Source of the DNA: Clostridia bacterium
GTDB lineage: Bacteria; Bacillota; DSM-521; Neomoorellales; SLTJ01
Assembly (NCBI GenBank): GCA_004347685.1
Contig: SLTJ01000014.1
Coordinates: 1-50,969 of the forward strand
DNA length: 50,969 nt
Direction: 5' to 3'
Part shown: positions 1-8,481 of the stretch, piece after piece
Position numbering within the stretch: the stretch's first letter is position 1
How the letters are laid out: each line of letters opens with the position of its first letter
Notes under the pieces: generated by a model
What the model was told of the DNA's origin: nothing
Databases searched by the model: none
The model's input: only the letters and a program-made list of their open reading frames with translations
Translations under genes and position numbers: made by a program

Positions 1-84
1 GAACCCTGCCACGGAGGCACCACCTTCAGTATAGCGCAATCCGGGGTCACCCACCAGTCTACCTACCAGCAATACGTTATTCAT
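1..84 (-). CDS. ssb: Single-stranded DNA-binding protein, N-terminal part (cut by window edge)
   Basis: Only the first 28 codons are present, reading leftward from an ATG at 84. They begin MNNVLLVGRLVGDPGLRYTE, the conserved first OB-fold strand of bacterial SSB (typically MNxVxLxGRLxxDPELRYT). A strong ribosome binding site (GGAGGTGAG) sits about 8 bases upstream. SSB coats single-stranded DNA during replication, recombination and repair. The rest of the gene, including the acidic C-terminal tail, lies outside the window. It follows sigK on the same strand but is separated from it by a terminator. Confidence 0.9.
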   Translation of the reverse strand, partial: MNNVLLVGRLVGDPGLRYTEGGASVAGF

Positions 85-171
85 CTGTTCTCACCTCCAA
101 AGCCTGGTCTCGAAGTATGCTCTAAGACATCCCTTCTTCATTCCAGTCCGGCCTACTGGCTATGTCCGTAA

Positions 172-204
172 TAACAAAAAGCCCCTAAAGGACTTAGGGG
201 CATG
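172..204 (-). terminator. Rho-independent terminator after sigK
   Basis: On the minus strand GCCCCTAA...TTAGGGGC forms an 8-bp stem (bases 181-201) followed by a run of five T (bases 176-180). It lies about 40 bases beyond the sigK stop and before ssb, so it should end the sigK transcript. Confidence 0.85.
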
Positions 205-242
205 CTCTTAAACGTTTACCGCTATCAAGAAATTATAGTGCT

Positions 243-878
243 TTATATCACCCGTTTCTCGATGCGGGAGACATAGCTCCTGGAGATGCCCAGCTTCCTG
301 GCGATGTCGCGCTGGGTGCGCCTGAGGCCGCTGAACAGGCCGTAGCGCATCTCCAGGATATGTTTCTCCCTTTGGTCCAGCCGCTGCATGTATTTCAGCA
401 TCCGTTCCTGCTCGTAATAATTCTCTACGGATTCAACTACCGAATCCTCGTCGTTGCCGAGGACATCAATCAGAGTGATCTCGTTCCCCTCCTTATCCAC
501 CCCGATGGGGTCGTAAAGGGAAACTTCTCCACGGTATTTTTTGGTGGCCCGCAGGTGCATGAGAACTTCGTTTTCAATACAACGGGCAGCGTAGGTGGCC
601 AGGCGGGTGTTCTTGCCGGTATCATACGTGTTGATGGCTTTGATGAGGCCGATGGTGCCGATGGAGATCAGGTCGTCCATGTCTTCGCCGCTACCTTCAA
701 ACTTCCTGGTGATGTGGGCCACCAGGCGTAGGTTACGTTCGATGAGGACGCTGCGCGCTTCCTCGTCTCCCTGGGCCAGCCTGGCCAAAAAGCCAGCCTC
801 TTCTTCCTCGGACAAGGGCTGAGGAAAGGCCGTGTTGCTGATATAGGCAATACTTACCCCTTGAGGCGGAAAAAGCAC
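243..878 (-). CDS. sigK: RNA polymerase sporulation sigma factor SigK
   Basis: A 211-residue sigma-70 family protein. Region 2 (roughly residues 50-120, with DLISIGTIGLIKAINTYD and the RLATYAARCIENEVLMHLR stretch) binds core enzyme and the -10 element; region 4 ends in a helix-turn-helix (RTQRDIARKLGISRSYVSRIEK). The FPQPLS motif near residue 18 is characteristic of SigK, the late mother-cell sigma factor of endospore formers. The start is a GTG with GGGGTG upstream. Only about 17 residues precede FPQPLS, so the membrane-anchoring pro-sequence known from Bacillus is short or missing. The gene is intact, with no intervening skin element. SigE would be the alternative, but the FPQPLS start and overall sequence favour SigK. 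Confidence 0.92.
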   Translation of the reverse strand: MLFPPQGVSIAYISNTAFPQPLSEEEEAGFLARLAQGDEEARSVLIERNLRLVAHITRKFEGSGEDMDDLISIGTIGLIKAINTYDTGKNTRLATYAARCIENEVLMHLRATKKYRGEVSLYDPIGVDKEGNEITLIDVLGNDEDSVVESVENYYEQERMLKYMQRLDQREKHILEMRYGLFSGLRRTQRDIARKLGISRSYVSRIEKRVI

Positions 879-1005
879 CTGTTTTCACCCCTGAAACCCG
901 ACCTGGTTTATTCATATGGCTCAAGGGTGTCTTCGGTGCTTGTCTTAGCGAGAAATTAGCTCACGCCTGTTTTCATGATTGGTTGTGCCCGCAGGGCATG
1001 GGGGG

Positions 1006-2130
1006 TTAATAGGGGATTAGGTGGACGGCCTCCGGGTCTATTTCAGCTTCTACCGGGCAGCCGGGCTGCAGTTGCCAGGCCCTGGCCCGGCGGTGCTCCA
1101 CCAGGGCCACCACTTCTGTTCCTGAGGCCTCGATAATAATCTTATCCTGCGCTCCTGCCGGTAAAACCCGGGTCACCTGCGCCGGGAAACAGTTGTACCT
1201 GTCCGGCCCCGCCTGCCCTCCCCCGGCCGGATTCGCGCCGGCGGGGCGCAGGACCACTTCTTCCGGCCGGAAGACAGCCGCCACTCGGCCGCCTTCGGGA
1301 GAAACCGGCCCGGGGTGAACTGACTCGACTGCAGCTACCAGCTTCAGGCCTGACCCCAGGGCCACCGCCGGCCTGCCGTTCTCTCCAGGTCCCAGGCGGC
1401 CCGGAAGCCGGTTCTCGACTCCCACCAGTTCGGCCACGGCCAGAGTGGCCGGGCGGGTGAGGACTTCCTCCGGAGTCCCGTCCTGAATCACCCTTCCTCC
1501 CTCCATGACTGCGACCCGGCCGGCCAGCAAGGGCAGTTCGCGGTAGTCATGGGTGACGAATACCGTGGTTACTCTGGTGGCCGCCAGGATCTCCTGCAGG
1601 TCTTCCAGCAGAGTGTTCCGGGTGGGCGCGTCCAGGGAGGCAAAGGGCTCATCCAGGAAGAGGACCTGGGGCTGGCAGACCAGGGCCCGGGCCAGGGCCA
1701 CCCGCTGGGCCTCGCCCCCGGAAAGGGCCCAGGCCGGCCTCCGGGCCAGGGCAGCGAGGCCGAGCCGCACCATCCATACGTCGGCCTGTTCCCGAGCCGG
1801 ACCATCCGCCAGACCGCGCAGCCGCAATCCGGCTTCCACGTTGGCCCGCACGCTGGTAGAAAGGAGCAGCGGCTCCTGGAACACCACCGCCAGATGCCGG
1901 CGGTAGGCTACCAGGGAGGCGGGGGTCACCCTCTGCCCGGCAAAGAACAACTGGCCTTCGTATTTCTCCTCCAGTCCGGCCAGGACCAGGAGTAACGACG
2001 ACTTCCCGGCGCCGTTGCGGCCGATGAGGGCCAGCACTTCCCCTTCCCGGACCTCTACCTCTGGTACATCCAGGATGATCCGGTCCCCCTTTGCCAAACG
2101 CAGGTTTTCTCCCCGGAGCACAGTCTTCAC
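1006..2130 (-). CDS. tupC: Tungstate ABC transporter, ATP-binding protein
   Basis: A 374-residue ABC ATPase that would power tungstate import. Visible motifs: Walker A GRNGAGKSS (about residues 38-46), Q-loop VVFQEP, signature LSGGEAQRVALARAL, Walker B VLFLDEPFASLD, and the switch histidine in VFVTHDYRE. Roughly the last 130 residues form a TOBE-like extension, commonly a regulatory oxyanion-binding domain in Mod/Tup/Wtp ATPases. The ATG overlaps the tupB stop by four bases, implying translational coupling. It is the last gene of tupA-tupB-tupC. A molybdate role cannot be excluded, but the partner binding protein is TupA-like. Confidence 0.9.
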   Translation of the reverse strand: MKTVLRGENLRLAKGDRIILDVPEVEVREGEVLALIGRNGAGKSSLLLVLAGLEEKYEGQLFFAGQRVTPASLVAYRRHLAVVFQEPLLLSTSVRANVEAGLRLRGLADGPAREQADVWMVRLGLAALARRPAWALSGGEAQRVALARALVCQPQVLFLDEPFASLDAPTRNTLLEDLQEILAATRVTTVFVTHDYRELPLLAGRVAVMEGGRVIQDGTPEEVLTRPATLAVAELVGVENRLPGRLGPGENGRPAVALGSGLKLVAAVESVHPGPVSPEGGRVAAVFRPEEVVLRPAGANPAGGGQAGPDRYNCFPAQVTRVLPAGAQDKIIIEASGTEVVALVEHRRARAWQLQPGCPVEAEIDPEAVHLIPY

Positions 2131-2843
2131 GCCGGTCGCCTCCGCTGCTGGGCCGTGGTTAAGAGGGCAATGACGGCAAAGGCCAGAGCCAGGAGGATGA
2201 AGCTCAAGGCCAGGGCCAGGTCAAAATGGCCGCGGGAAACCTCGAGCATGATGGCGGTGGTGAGCACCCTGGTTTCGCCCAGGATATTGCCGCCTACCAT
2301 GGAGGCGGCCCCTACTTCGGAAACAACGCCGCCGAACCCGGCCATGACGGCTGCCAGCAGGCCCAGGCGGGCTTCCCGCAGGAGGAGCCGGATCAATTGC
2401 CACCGGGACGCCCCCAGAGCCATGACCTGCAGGCGCAGTTTGGGGGGGAGTTGCTGCAGAGCCGCGACGGTGAGGCCGGCGACTAGGGGCACAGCAATGA
2501 TAGCCTGGGCAATGACCATGGCGGTGGGGGTGTAGATCAGGCGCAAAGCCCCCAGTGGCCCGGTGCGCCAAAGGAAGAGGCTCACCCACAGGCCGACCAC
2601 GGTGGGGGGCAGACCCATGCCGGTATAAATGAGGGCCATGAGGGTGCGCTGGCCGATAAACCGGCGCAGGGCGAGCAGAGTCCCCAGGGGTATGCCTATG
2701 ACCACACTGATAAGGGTAGCGACACCGGTTACCCGCAGGGTGAGCCAGGTGATCTCAAACACCTGCGGGTCACCGCTGACCAAGAGCCAAACGGCCTGCT
2801 TTAAGGCCTCCCAGACTACCCCACGACTTCTCCTCCAACACAA
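2127..2843 (-). CDS. tupB: Tungstate ABC transporter, permease
   Basis: A roughly 230-residue inner-membrane permease with several hydrophobic segments and the binding-protein-dependent permease (EAA) region around ALGASRWQLIRLLLREARLGLLA, which contacts the ATPase. The stretch beginning VWLLVSGDPQVFEITWLTLRV is typical of TupB N-termini. The start is uncertain: the longest frame begins with TTG at 2843, while the good Shine-Dalgarno GGAGGAG lies inside the frame and is followed by no in-frame ATG, GTG or TTG at normal spacing. The gene sits between tupA (142-base gap) and tupC (4-base overlap). Confidence 0.88.
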   Translation of the reverse strand: MCWRRSRGVVWEALKQAVWLLVSGDPQVFEITWLTLRVTGVATLISVVIGIPLGTLLALRRFIGQRTLMALIYTGMGLPPTVVGLWVSLFLWRTGPLGALRLIYTPTAMVIAQAIIAVPLVAGLTVAALQQLPPKLRLQVMALGASRWQLIRLLLREARLGLLAAVMAGFGGVVSEVGAASMVGGNILGETRVLTTAIMLEVSRGHFDLALALSFILLALAFAVIALLTTAQQRRRPA

Positions 2844-2985
2844 GAATATGGCTCGGCCGGAAATACCAACTCCGCCTCATATTCCGGCCCACCAGGCCAA
2901 GTTATCCTTTGAAACCGCAGGCTTCCAAATGCCTACGAAGGCAAGGTCTACCGTCCCCGGGCACGGTTTACCCTCTGGCTGGCGC

Positions 2986-3942
2986 TCAACTCGCCTGCTC
3001 CTTGCCCGCGTCTGGGAAGAACAGGGGCGAGCCGTACTTGTCCACGCCAAAGTTCACGATAAACTTCTGGATCTCGGGCGAAACCATGAAGTCCACAAAG
3101 GCCTTGCCGCCTTTGCTATTGATGGGGATATTCGGGAATTTCTCCGGGTTTACCCGCATCACATGGTAGATATTCTGCAGTACCGGGTCGCCTTCCACCA
3201 GGATCTCCAGCCGCAGGTTGCCCTTGAGGGCCAGATAAGTCCCCCGGTCAGTGAGAGTATAACCTTCCCGCTCCGAAGCGATGGTAAGGGTCTGGCCCAT
3301 GCCCTCCCCGGACTGCACGTACCAGTCTCCCGCCGGCTTGATGCCGGCTTTTCCCCAGATTTCTTTCTCTTTCTTATGGGTGCCGGAATCGTCGCCCCGG
3401 GACACAAAGGTGGCCCTACCCTGGCTGATCCGGCTAAAGGCCTGGGCCGCGTCGCTAACGCCTTTAATACCAGCCGCATCACCAGCCGGACCGACAATAA
3501 TGAAGTCATTGTGCATCACCAGCCGGTAATCTATCCCAATGCCGTCATCCACCAGTTCCTTCTCGGAAGCCGGCGCATGTACCAGCAGCGCGTCGGCATT
3601 GCCGTCCCTGCCCATCTGCAGGGCCTGTCCCGTACCCACGGCAATCGGTTTCAGGTTGTACCCTGTTTTCTCCTTAAACAACGGCTGTAACGCGTCCAGC
3701 AGCCCGGTGTCGGCGGTGCTGGTGGTGGTGGCCAGAATCACATCCTGGCTGCTTCTCTCGGCCCCTGCTGGCTGGCCTGCCGCCACTGGCGGTGACGCGT
3801 TTCCCGCAGCCTCCGGCTCCTGGGGGGCGGTGCTGCCCCCCTGTTCCTGGCCGGAGCACCCGGCTGCCAATGCAAGGAGCAGAAGGATCATGACGGGTAA
3901 CAGGACGCGGGTCCAGCCGGCCCTTTGGTTCTTCCTTCGCAC
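2986..3942 (-). CDS. tupA: Tungstate ABC transporter, substrate-binding lipoprotein
   Basis: A 318-residue exported lipoprotein: positively charged start, hydrophobic core, lipobox LALAAGC (about residues 23-29), then a Gly/Pro/Ala-rich linker. The mature part starts VILATTTSTADTGLL; the TTTS motif is the tungstate-binding signature of TupA-type proteins (PBP-like II fold). The SRGDDSGTH motif downstream is also typical. The start is GTG at 3942 with AAGGAGG about 8 bases upstream. It is first in the tup operon, and the supply of tungsten suggests W-dependent oxidoreductases elsewhere in the genome (inference). Confidence 0.93.
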   Translation of the reverse strand: MRRKNQRAGWTRVLLPVMILLLLALAAGCSGQEQGGSTAPQEPEAAGNASPPVAAGQPAGAERSSQDVILATTTSTADTGLLDALQPLFKEKTGYNLKPIAVGTGQALQMGRDGNADALLVHAPASEKELVDDGIGIDYRLVMHNDFIIVGPAGDAAGIKGVSDAAQAFSRISQGRATFVSRGDDSGTHKKEKEIWGKAGIKPAGDWYVQSGEGMGQTLTIASEREGYTLTDRGTYLALKGNLRLEILVEGDPVLQNIYHVMRVNPEKFPNIPINSKGGKAFVDFMVSPEIQKFIVNFGVDKYGSPLFFPDAGKEQAS

Positions 3943-4007
3943 CAGTTTGTCGCCTCCTTATGTATTCCTAAGCATAACGACAGGTAAAAATAAAAACACC
4001 TCCTATC

Positions 4008-4051
4008 ACTCAGATCACAGTGAGTATATCACCCCGGGCCGTGGCCGTCAA
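4008..4051 (-). promoter_or_regulatory. tupA promoter with overlapping dyad operator
   Basis: On the minus strand TTGACG (bases 4046-4051) and TATACT (4023-4028) are separated by 17 bases, a good SigA-type promoter. An inverted repeat ACTCA-N8-TGAGT (4008-4025) overlaps the -10 and the expected start point, the position of a repressor site. The regulator is unknown; an oxyanion-responsive repressor is an inference. Confidence 0.6.
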
Positions 4052-4239
4052 GCGCGAATCGCGTCCGCCCTATCTAATTATCCTGCCGCAGCCAGTTTCG
4101 CCCGCACTGTGAAAATACCTTGGCAAATTACCGGCGATATTTGTCTAGGGTCGAACGTCCCATAAAAAGCAAGACAGATGGCCGCAGGCAACCCGGGCCG
4201 CAACCAGTACTATTAGTAACATAGAGGGAGCGCACCGGG

Positions 4240-4896
4240 CTATTCCATGGTGATCAGCCCGTGTCGCAAGGCGTACTTCAGCAGTTCCAGGCGGTCGTGG
4301 ATACCCAGCTTCTCCATCAGGCGGGTGCGGTGATTGTGCACGGTATGGATGCTCAGGCAGAGGCGGTCAGCTATTTCCTTGTTGCTGTAGCCGGCAGCCA
4401 CCAATTGCAGGACTTCCCTTTCCCGGTCGCTCAGCAACTGCAGGTTGTTTCCCTGCTCCCCCTGGCGCACTCGCTCCAGATAGTCGCTTACCAGCAAGCC
4501 GGCTACCGAGGGGTGGAGATAGGATTTCCCTGCCGCTACCGTCCTGATAGCCGCCAGAACTTCGTGGTCCGGAGCGGACTTGGGCACGTACCCCAAGGCC
4601 CCGGCCTGCAAGGCCTGAAAGAAATACTCCTCGTTCTGGTGCATGGTTAGCACCAGCAACCGGATTTCCGGGCCGGCTCTGTTAATCTGCCTGGCCGCCT
4701 CCAGACCGTTTACCCCTTTGAGGCTGATGTCCAGGAGCACCACTTGGGGCCTCAGTTCCAGGGCCTTGCGTACCGCTTCGGTGCCTTCTTCGGCCTCGCC
4801 GATAACTTCCAAGTCGGGCTCGGCGTTGAGGAGCATCTTGAGGCCCGCCCGGACCACAGCGTGGTCTTCCACCAGCAGGATGGTAATGGCCGCCAT
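4240..4896 (-). CDS. NarL/LuxR-family response regulator
   Basis: A 218-residue two-domain regulator. The receiver domain (residues 1-120) has the acidic pair ED at residues 10-11, the phospho-acceptor Asp in VVLLDISL near residue 54, and the conserved Lys in GYVPKSA. The LuxR/GerE helix-turn-helix (about 150-215) contains LSDREREVLQLVAAGYSNKEIA and the recognition helix SIHTVHNHRTRLMEKLG. The ATG has GGAGGG seven bases upstream. It is divergent from the kinase at 5126, its likely partner. Its position between that kinase and the tup operon makes tungstate or anaerobic-respiration genes possible targets (inference). Confidence 0.9.
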   Translation of the reverse strand: MAAITILLVEDHAVVRAGLKMLLNAEPDLEVIGEAEEGTEAVRKALELRPQVVLLDISLKGVNGLEAARQINRAGPEIRLLVLTMHQNEEYFFQALQAGALGYVPKSAPDHEVLAAIRTVAAGKSYLHPSVAGLLVSDYLERVRQGEQGNNLQLLSDREREVLQLVAAGYSNKEIADRLCLSIHTVHNHRTRLMEKLGIHDRLELLKYALRHGLITME

Positions 4897-5125
4897 ATTT
4901 GCCCTCCGGATCGCTAGGGTTAGGCATAAAAAGATGACCGCCCGGCGCCGGCTGCCGGAAAATCTAGAGCCGGCGGCTACCGGCCCACAAGCGCCAGGTG
5001 GCCGCCCGGACCGCGATGTGACCTAAAGGAAACCGGCAGACCGCCCGGGCCCGTTCGGTAAAAGTAAGGACCTTACGGAACCCGGATAGTTATGGCGGAT
5101 GCCGTTTCGCAAAGGAGATGGTAGT

Positions 5126-6631
5126 TTGTCTATCCGCACCAAGATAATTTTCGCCTTTTCCATGCTCCTGGGCTTGATGGCCAGCCAGCTTATCATCACC
5201 ATCACCCAGGTGGGCCGTATTGCCGACATCTCCAGCCACGTTGCCGGCGAAGGTCTGACTAGCCTTACCCAGCTCAGGGACATCGAATTATCCCTGATGG
5301 AGCTGCGCCTGGCCGAGCAGTCTGCCATTCTCCCTGAAGATTTTACCCCTTCCGCGACCAACGAGCAACTCTTTTCTTCCCTTCAGCCCTATTTGCGCTC
5401 CTCCCTGCCAGCCAACGACCTGCCCGCGGGAGAAGTGACTGCCTGGCGTGCGGCGCTCTCTGCCTACCTGGAAACTCACCGGGTGCTGGCAGCCAGCCTC
5501 GCGGCCGGCGACATGGCGGCGGCCCGGCAGACCTTCACGGCCGCCCGACCGCAATTCGAGGCTCTCCTGAACGCCACCCGCTCCCTGACTGCCAGGGAAC
5601 TGGCGGCCAACCGCGGCCTGGGGAGCCTCACCACCCACCTGGCTAGTCAGACCAGGCACTTGTTCACCGCCGGCCTGATTGTTGCTACCCTGGTAGAAAT
5701 CGGCATCGGCTGGTACTTGATGCGCTCCCTCACCGCCAGCCTGGCCCGGCTGGTGGAGGGAACCCGACGGGTCGCCGCCGGGGACCTCACCCACGAGGTC
5801 TACCTGGATACCCAGGATGAGTTCTCCTATCTGGCCCGCTCCTTCAACGCCATGCTTAAGTCCCTGCGGGATACCCAGGCGGAAAACGTGAAACTGCACG
5901 TGCAGACCGTGCAAATGCAGCAGGACCAGATCAGGCTGCTGCGGGAGCAGTTCTCCCGGATCGTCAAGGCTCAGGAGGACGAACGCCAGCGAGTGGCCCG
6001 GGAACTGCACGACCAGGCCGGCCAGGCCCTCACCGCCATTCAGCTCGGGCTGGGCCGTCTGGAGAAACTGGATGACCCGGCGGCCGCCGGGAGCGAGGCC
6101 CGCGCCCTCCGCGAGCTAACCGTGCAGACCATGGAGGAAATCCGCAACCTGGCCCTGGATCTGCGGCCCAGTATCCTGGATGACCTGGGATTGGTCCCGG
6201 CCGTCCGGCAATACACGCGGGAATTCGGCCGCCGTACCGGACTGAATGTCACCTTTACCGCCGATGTCATAAAATGCCGTTTCCCAGCCGAAGTGGAGGC
6301 AGCCCTGTTCCGGGTGATCCAAGAGGCTCTCACCAACACCGTCAAGCACGCCGGGGCCACCCGGGCCAGCGTGGATATGAGGGTGGGGCCGGAGGAGTTA
6401 CAGATAACAGTAAAGGACGACGGGCGGGGATTTGACCTGGAAGAGGCCCTCCAGGCCGGCAACAAACGCAGCCTGGGCCTTTTCGGCATGCAGGAGCGGA
6501 TGACTTTGGTGGGAGGGGAACTGGCCATAGAATCTACGCCTGGGCAGGGGACCCGGGTCATCGCCACCATACCCTGGCCCGCCTACCCGGACGGGCGCCA
6601 GACCGAACCGCCGCGACTATTATCTACTTGA
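5126..6631 (+). CDS. NarX-like sensor histidine kinase
   Basis: About 501 residues. Order: first membrane segment (IIFAFSMLLGLMASQLIITI), an extracytoplasmic helical domain of about 150 residues, second membrane segment (LFTAGLIVATLVEIGIGWYL), a HAMP domain (RLVEGTRRVAAGDLTHEV...), a short coiled coil, the HisKA_3 box with phosphorylated His in RQRVARELHDQAGQ, and a HATPase domain with EALTNTVKHA (N box), DDGRGF (G1) and a final GQGTRV (G2). This is the NarX/DegS/LiaS class that pairs with LuxR-type regulators, here the divergent gene at 4240-4896. The chosen start is TTG at 5126, because GGAG lies 8 bases upstream; an ATG nine codons earlier has no good ribosome binding site. Confidence 0.88.
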   Translation: MSIRTKIIFAFSMLLGLMASQLIITITQVGRIADISSHVAGEGLTSLTQLRDIELSLMELRLAEQSAILPEDFTPSATNEQLFSSLQPYLRSSLPANDLPAGEVTAWRAALSAYLETHRVLAASLAAGDMAAARQTFTAARPQFEALLNATRSLTARELAANRGLGSLTTHLASQTRHLFTAGLIVATLVEIGIGWYLMRSLTASLARLVEGTRRVAAGDLTHEVYLDTQDEFSYLARSFNAMLKSLRDTQAENVKLHVQTVQMQQDQIRLLREQFSRIVKAQEDERQRVARELHDQAGQALTAIQLGLGRLEKLDDPAAAGSEARALRELTVQTMEEIRNLALDLRPSILDDLGLVPAVRQYTREFGRRTGLNVTFTADVIKCRFPAEVEAALFRVIQEALTNTVKHAGATRASVDMRVGPEELQITVKDDGRGFDLEEALQAGNKRSLGLFGMQERMTLVGGELAIESTPGQGTRVIATIPWPAYPDGRQTEPPRLLST

Positions 6632-6853
6632 GCAGCATGGGATGCCAAACCCGGCAACGGGAAGCAAAGCGCCAACCACCCAGCTCAAGGGAAACGCCTC
6701 CATATACTTCGGATTGCGAACAACCCCTATTATACCCTTACCGCTGGGCAGTGTCTAGGAGCAATGCTCTCTGACTCCTAATCCTAGGTACCGGTTCCGG
6801 AGACCTGGTCCCCGGAACCGGACGAGGAGGCGGCCGCATCGCGCAATCTCCGT

Positions 6854-7273
6854 TCATTCCCGCAGTTGGATCTCGCTCGCCCCGCCCAGCCGGGCCGCTA
6901 ACCCCAGGGCCCAGGGGAGGACAAAGCTCAACGGGGCCAGCCGGGGCGGGTAGCCCATCCAGCCCGGAGATACGGCTGTAATGACCGCTCCCGGCCACCA
7001 GAGATGCATGGCGGCTCCGGCCACAGCCAGAACCAGGGAGGCCCAAGTGACGGTATCAAAGGATACTGCCCACAGCCTCCGGCCGCGCCAGGCCGCAAGG
7101 AAGGTGACGGTCATGGCCACCGGGGCGAAAACCACCGGGATCCAGGCCGGACCGGCATGGCCCAGGCCGGGGTAATGGCTGACATAGGCCTCGATACCCA
7201 GAGCCCCGTAGAGCATCCCGGCCAGATAAAGCAAGATCTTATCCGGTTCCTTCGCGCCAATATCCTGCTGCAT
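6854..7273 (-). CDS. Small polytopic membrane protein, function unknown
   Basis: About 139 residues starting MQQDIGAKEPDK, with about four hydrophobic stretches (ILLYLAGMLYGALGIEAYV, WIPVVFAPVAMTVTFLAAW, VTWASLVLAVAGAAMHLWW, LAPLSFVLPWALGLAARL). The ATG at 7273 is preceded by AGGGAGGGGG, so the longer upstream frame is unlikely. I recognise no family. It is the last of a row of small minus-strand genes between the kinase at 5-6.6 kb and the NrfD operon. Confidence 0.6.
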   Translation of the reverse strand: MQQDIGAKEPDKILLYLAGMLYGALGIEAYVSHYPGLGHAGPAWIPVVFAPVAMTVTFLAAWRGRRLWAVSFDTVTWASLVLAVAGAAMHLWWPGAVITAVSPGWMGYPPRLAPLSFVLPWALGLAARLGGASEIQLRE

Positions 7274-7483
7274 TATGTACCCCCTCCCTGCTCCATGCCT
7301 TTGCTCGCCCGGCAATGATAATGCCTTGTGGGCACTTTCACCTTTTCGTCCGCCGCCTCTTGTTGCTTATATTTCGCTGTTCAGCATCCGATTTCCTGCC
7401 GCTTAAAGTTATCGTTATGTTAGAACTTCCGCCTCAGGGCCATGTAACCAGCCTGATCCTCACCGATAAACCTGGCCGCCTAT

Positions 7484-7912
7484 CTACCTGACACTCCTCC
7501 GGGTATCTCCCCCACTACCTTCCTGACGGCGCACCGGTTTGCGTTCCTGGATCCCCGCAGGTGCCGGTAACCGGTGTGGCCGGATCAAGGTGAGCATGGC
7601 GTTACCCCCTTTTTTTACTTTGACCGGCCGGGTGCAATGCCAGCAACAGAACTCGCGGACATTCGCGCGCACCAGGTTCAATCCCTGGCAATACGGACAT
7701 ATAACCCGGTGGAACCGCAACATCCAGGGAAGGATCCAGGCCAGGACATACCCCATGACAAAAACCCCAGCCCCCGCTATTACCAGCCACATACCCAGGG
7801 GCATGAACACCAGGGTAATGCTCATTACTACGCCAGCCCCGATAAAGGCCGCGGCCACCCACGTGCTCGTCTCCTTAATGCCTTCCTGCAGGTGCTCCCT
7901 GGTGGTGTACAT
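7484..7912 (-). CDS. Membrane protein with zinc-ribbon-like cysteine motif
   Basis: A 142-residue protein. Two adjacent hydrophobic segments (residues about 18-65: WVAAAFIGAGVVMSITLVF and MWLVIAGAGVFVMGYVLAW) are followed by a Cys cluster CPYC...CCWHC (about residues 72-92) resembling a zinc ribbon, then a basic tail rich in Arg and Pro. The ATG at 7912 has GGAGAG upstream. Function unknown; the layout (membrane anchor, cytoplasmic metal site) would suit a small redox- or metal-responsive accessory protein, but nothing in the sequence fixes this. Confidence 0.6.
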   Translation of the reverse strand: MYTTREHLQEGIKETSTWVAAAFIGAGVVMSITLVFMPLGMWLVIAGAGVFVMGYVLAWILPWMLRFHRVICPYCQGLNLVRANVREFCCWHCTRPVKVKKGGNAMLTLIRPHRLPAPAGIQERKPVRRQEGSGGDTRRSVR

Positions 7913-7988
7913 AGTACACTCTCCTTTCGGCCAAGTTCCATGGCCCTTCTCGGCTATGCTGCCCTGAACGGCATGCTGACCCCTGACC

Positions 7989-8246
7989 TCAACCCAACTG
8001 CCGGCAAACCTTGCCCAGCAGTTGCCGGTACCCGGATACGATGGCTTCCTGATCGCGGATAGACGCCTGCTGCTCCGCCACGTCTTCGGTCAGGTTGCGA
8101 CCCCGCTCCAGAAAGAGAAGCAGTCTTTGTTCCCTCTCCATTTGCCGCTGCAGCGCTTCCTTTATCCAGCGCATCTCGGTCAGATTGAAGACCATTATCC
8201 CCGCCTCGCGGACGCCAACACGGTCATTGCTACTGGCTGTCCCCAT
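7989..8246 (-). CDS. Small coiled-coil protein, function unknown
   Basis: Up to 85 residues, rich in Glu, Arg, Gln and Leu, with heptad-like spacing through EALQRQMEREQRLLLFLERG and AEQQASIRDQEAIVSGYRQLL, so mostly helical and probably coiled coil. Two starts are plausible: ATG at 8246 (GGAGGGGATAGGG upstream) and ATG seventeen codons later (GAGGCGGGGATA upstream). It contains no membrane segment, unlike its neighbours. No family recognised. Confidence 0.5.
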   Translation of the reverse strand: MGTASSNDRVGVREAGIMVFNLTEMRWIKEALQRQMEREQRLLLFLERGRNLTEDVAEQQASIRDQEAIVSGYRQLLGKVCRQLG

Positions 8247-8427
8247 TGTCCCTATCCCCTCCTCTTCCTTTTCATCTTCCTTTTCCTATCCCTATCATAG
8301 CACCGCACCCGCCAAAACCCAATAGCCTTTGGGGACTAATCTCCCCATCATATATGACCTATGTGCTGTGGCAGCAGCAACTAACTCGGCCTGCATACCA
8401 GGGACAAAAGGCCCCAAAAAGGGCAAC

Positions 8428-8458
8428 AAAAAACCCCGGGATTTTGGTCCCGGGGGGC
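8428..8458 (-). terminator. Rho-independent terminator
   Basis: Minus strand CCCCGGGA-CCAAAA-TCCCGGGG, an 8-bp GC-rich stem, followed by TTTTTTGTT. It lies about 25 bases after the stop of the small membrane protein gene at 8482 and separates it from the genes further left. Confidence 0.88.
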
Positions 8459-8481
8459 TAGCTCCTAACGGTCGGTTGAGA

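Noticed and set aside
243-878. skin-type element interrupting sigK
   Set aside because: sigK is continuous from start to region 4 with no break.
2629-3690. 353-codon open frame opposite tupA/tupB
   Set aside because: Crosses a gene boundary of two well-supported minus-strand genes; no start site or domain.
6646-6680. GEMM (c-di-GMP-I)-like string CCAAACCCGGCAACGGGAAGCAAAGCGCC after the NarX-like kinase gene
   Set aside because: It has the look of the GGCAAACC...GCAAAGCC half with a GNRA-capped stem, but the upstream CACGCAC part and the second hairpin are missing, and no plus-strand gene follows for 11 kb.
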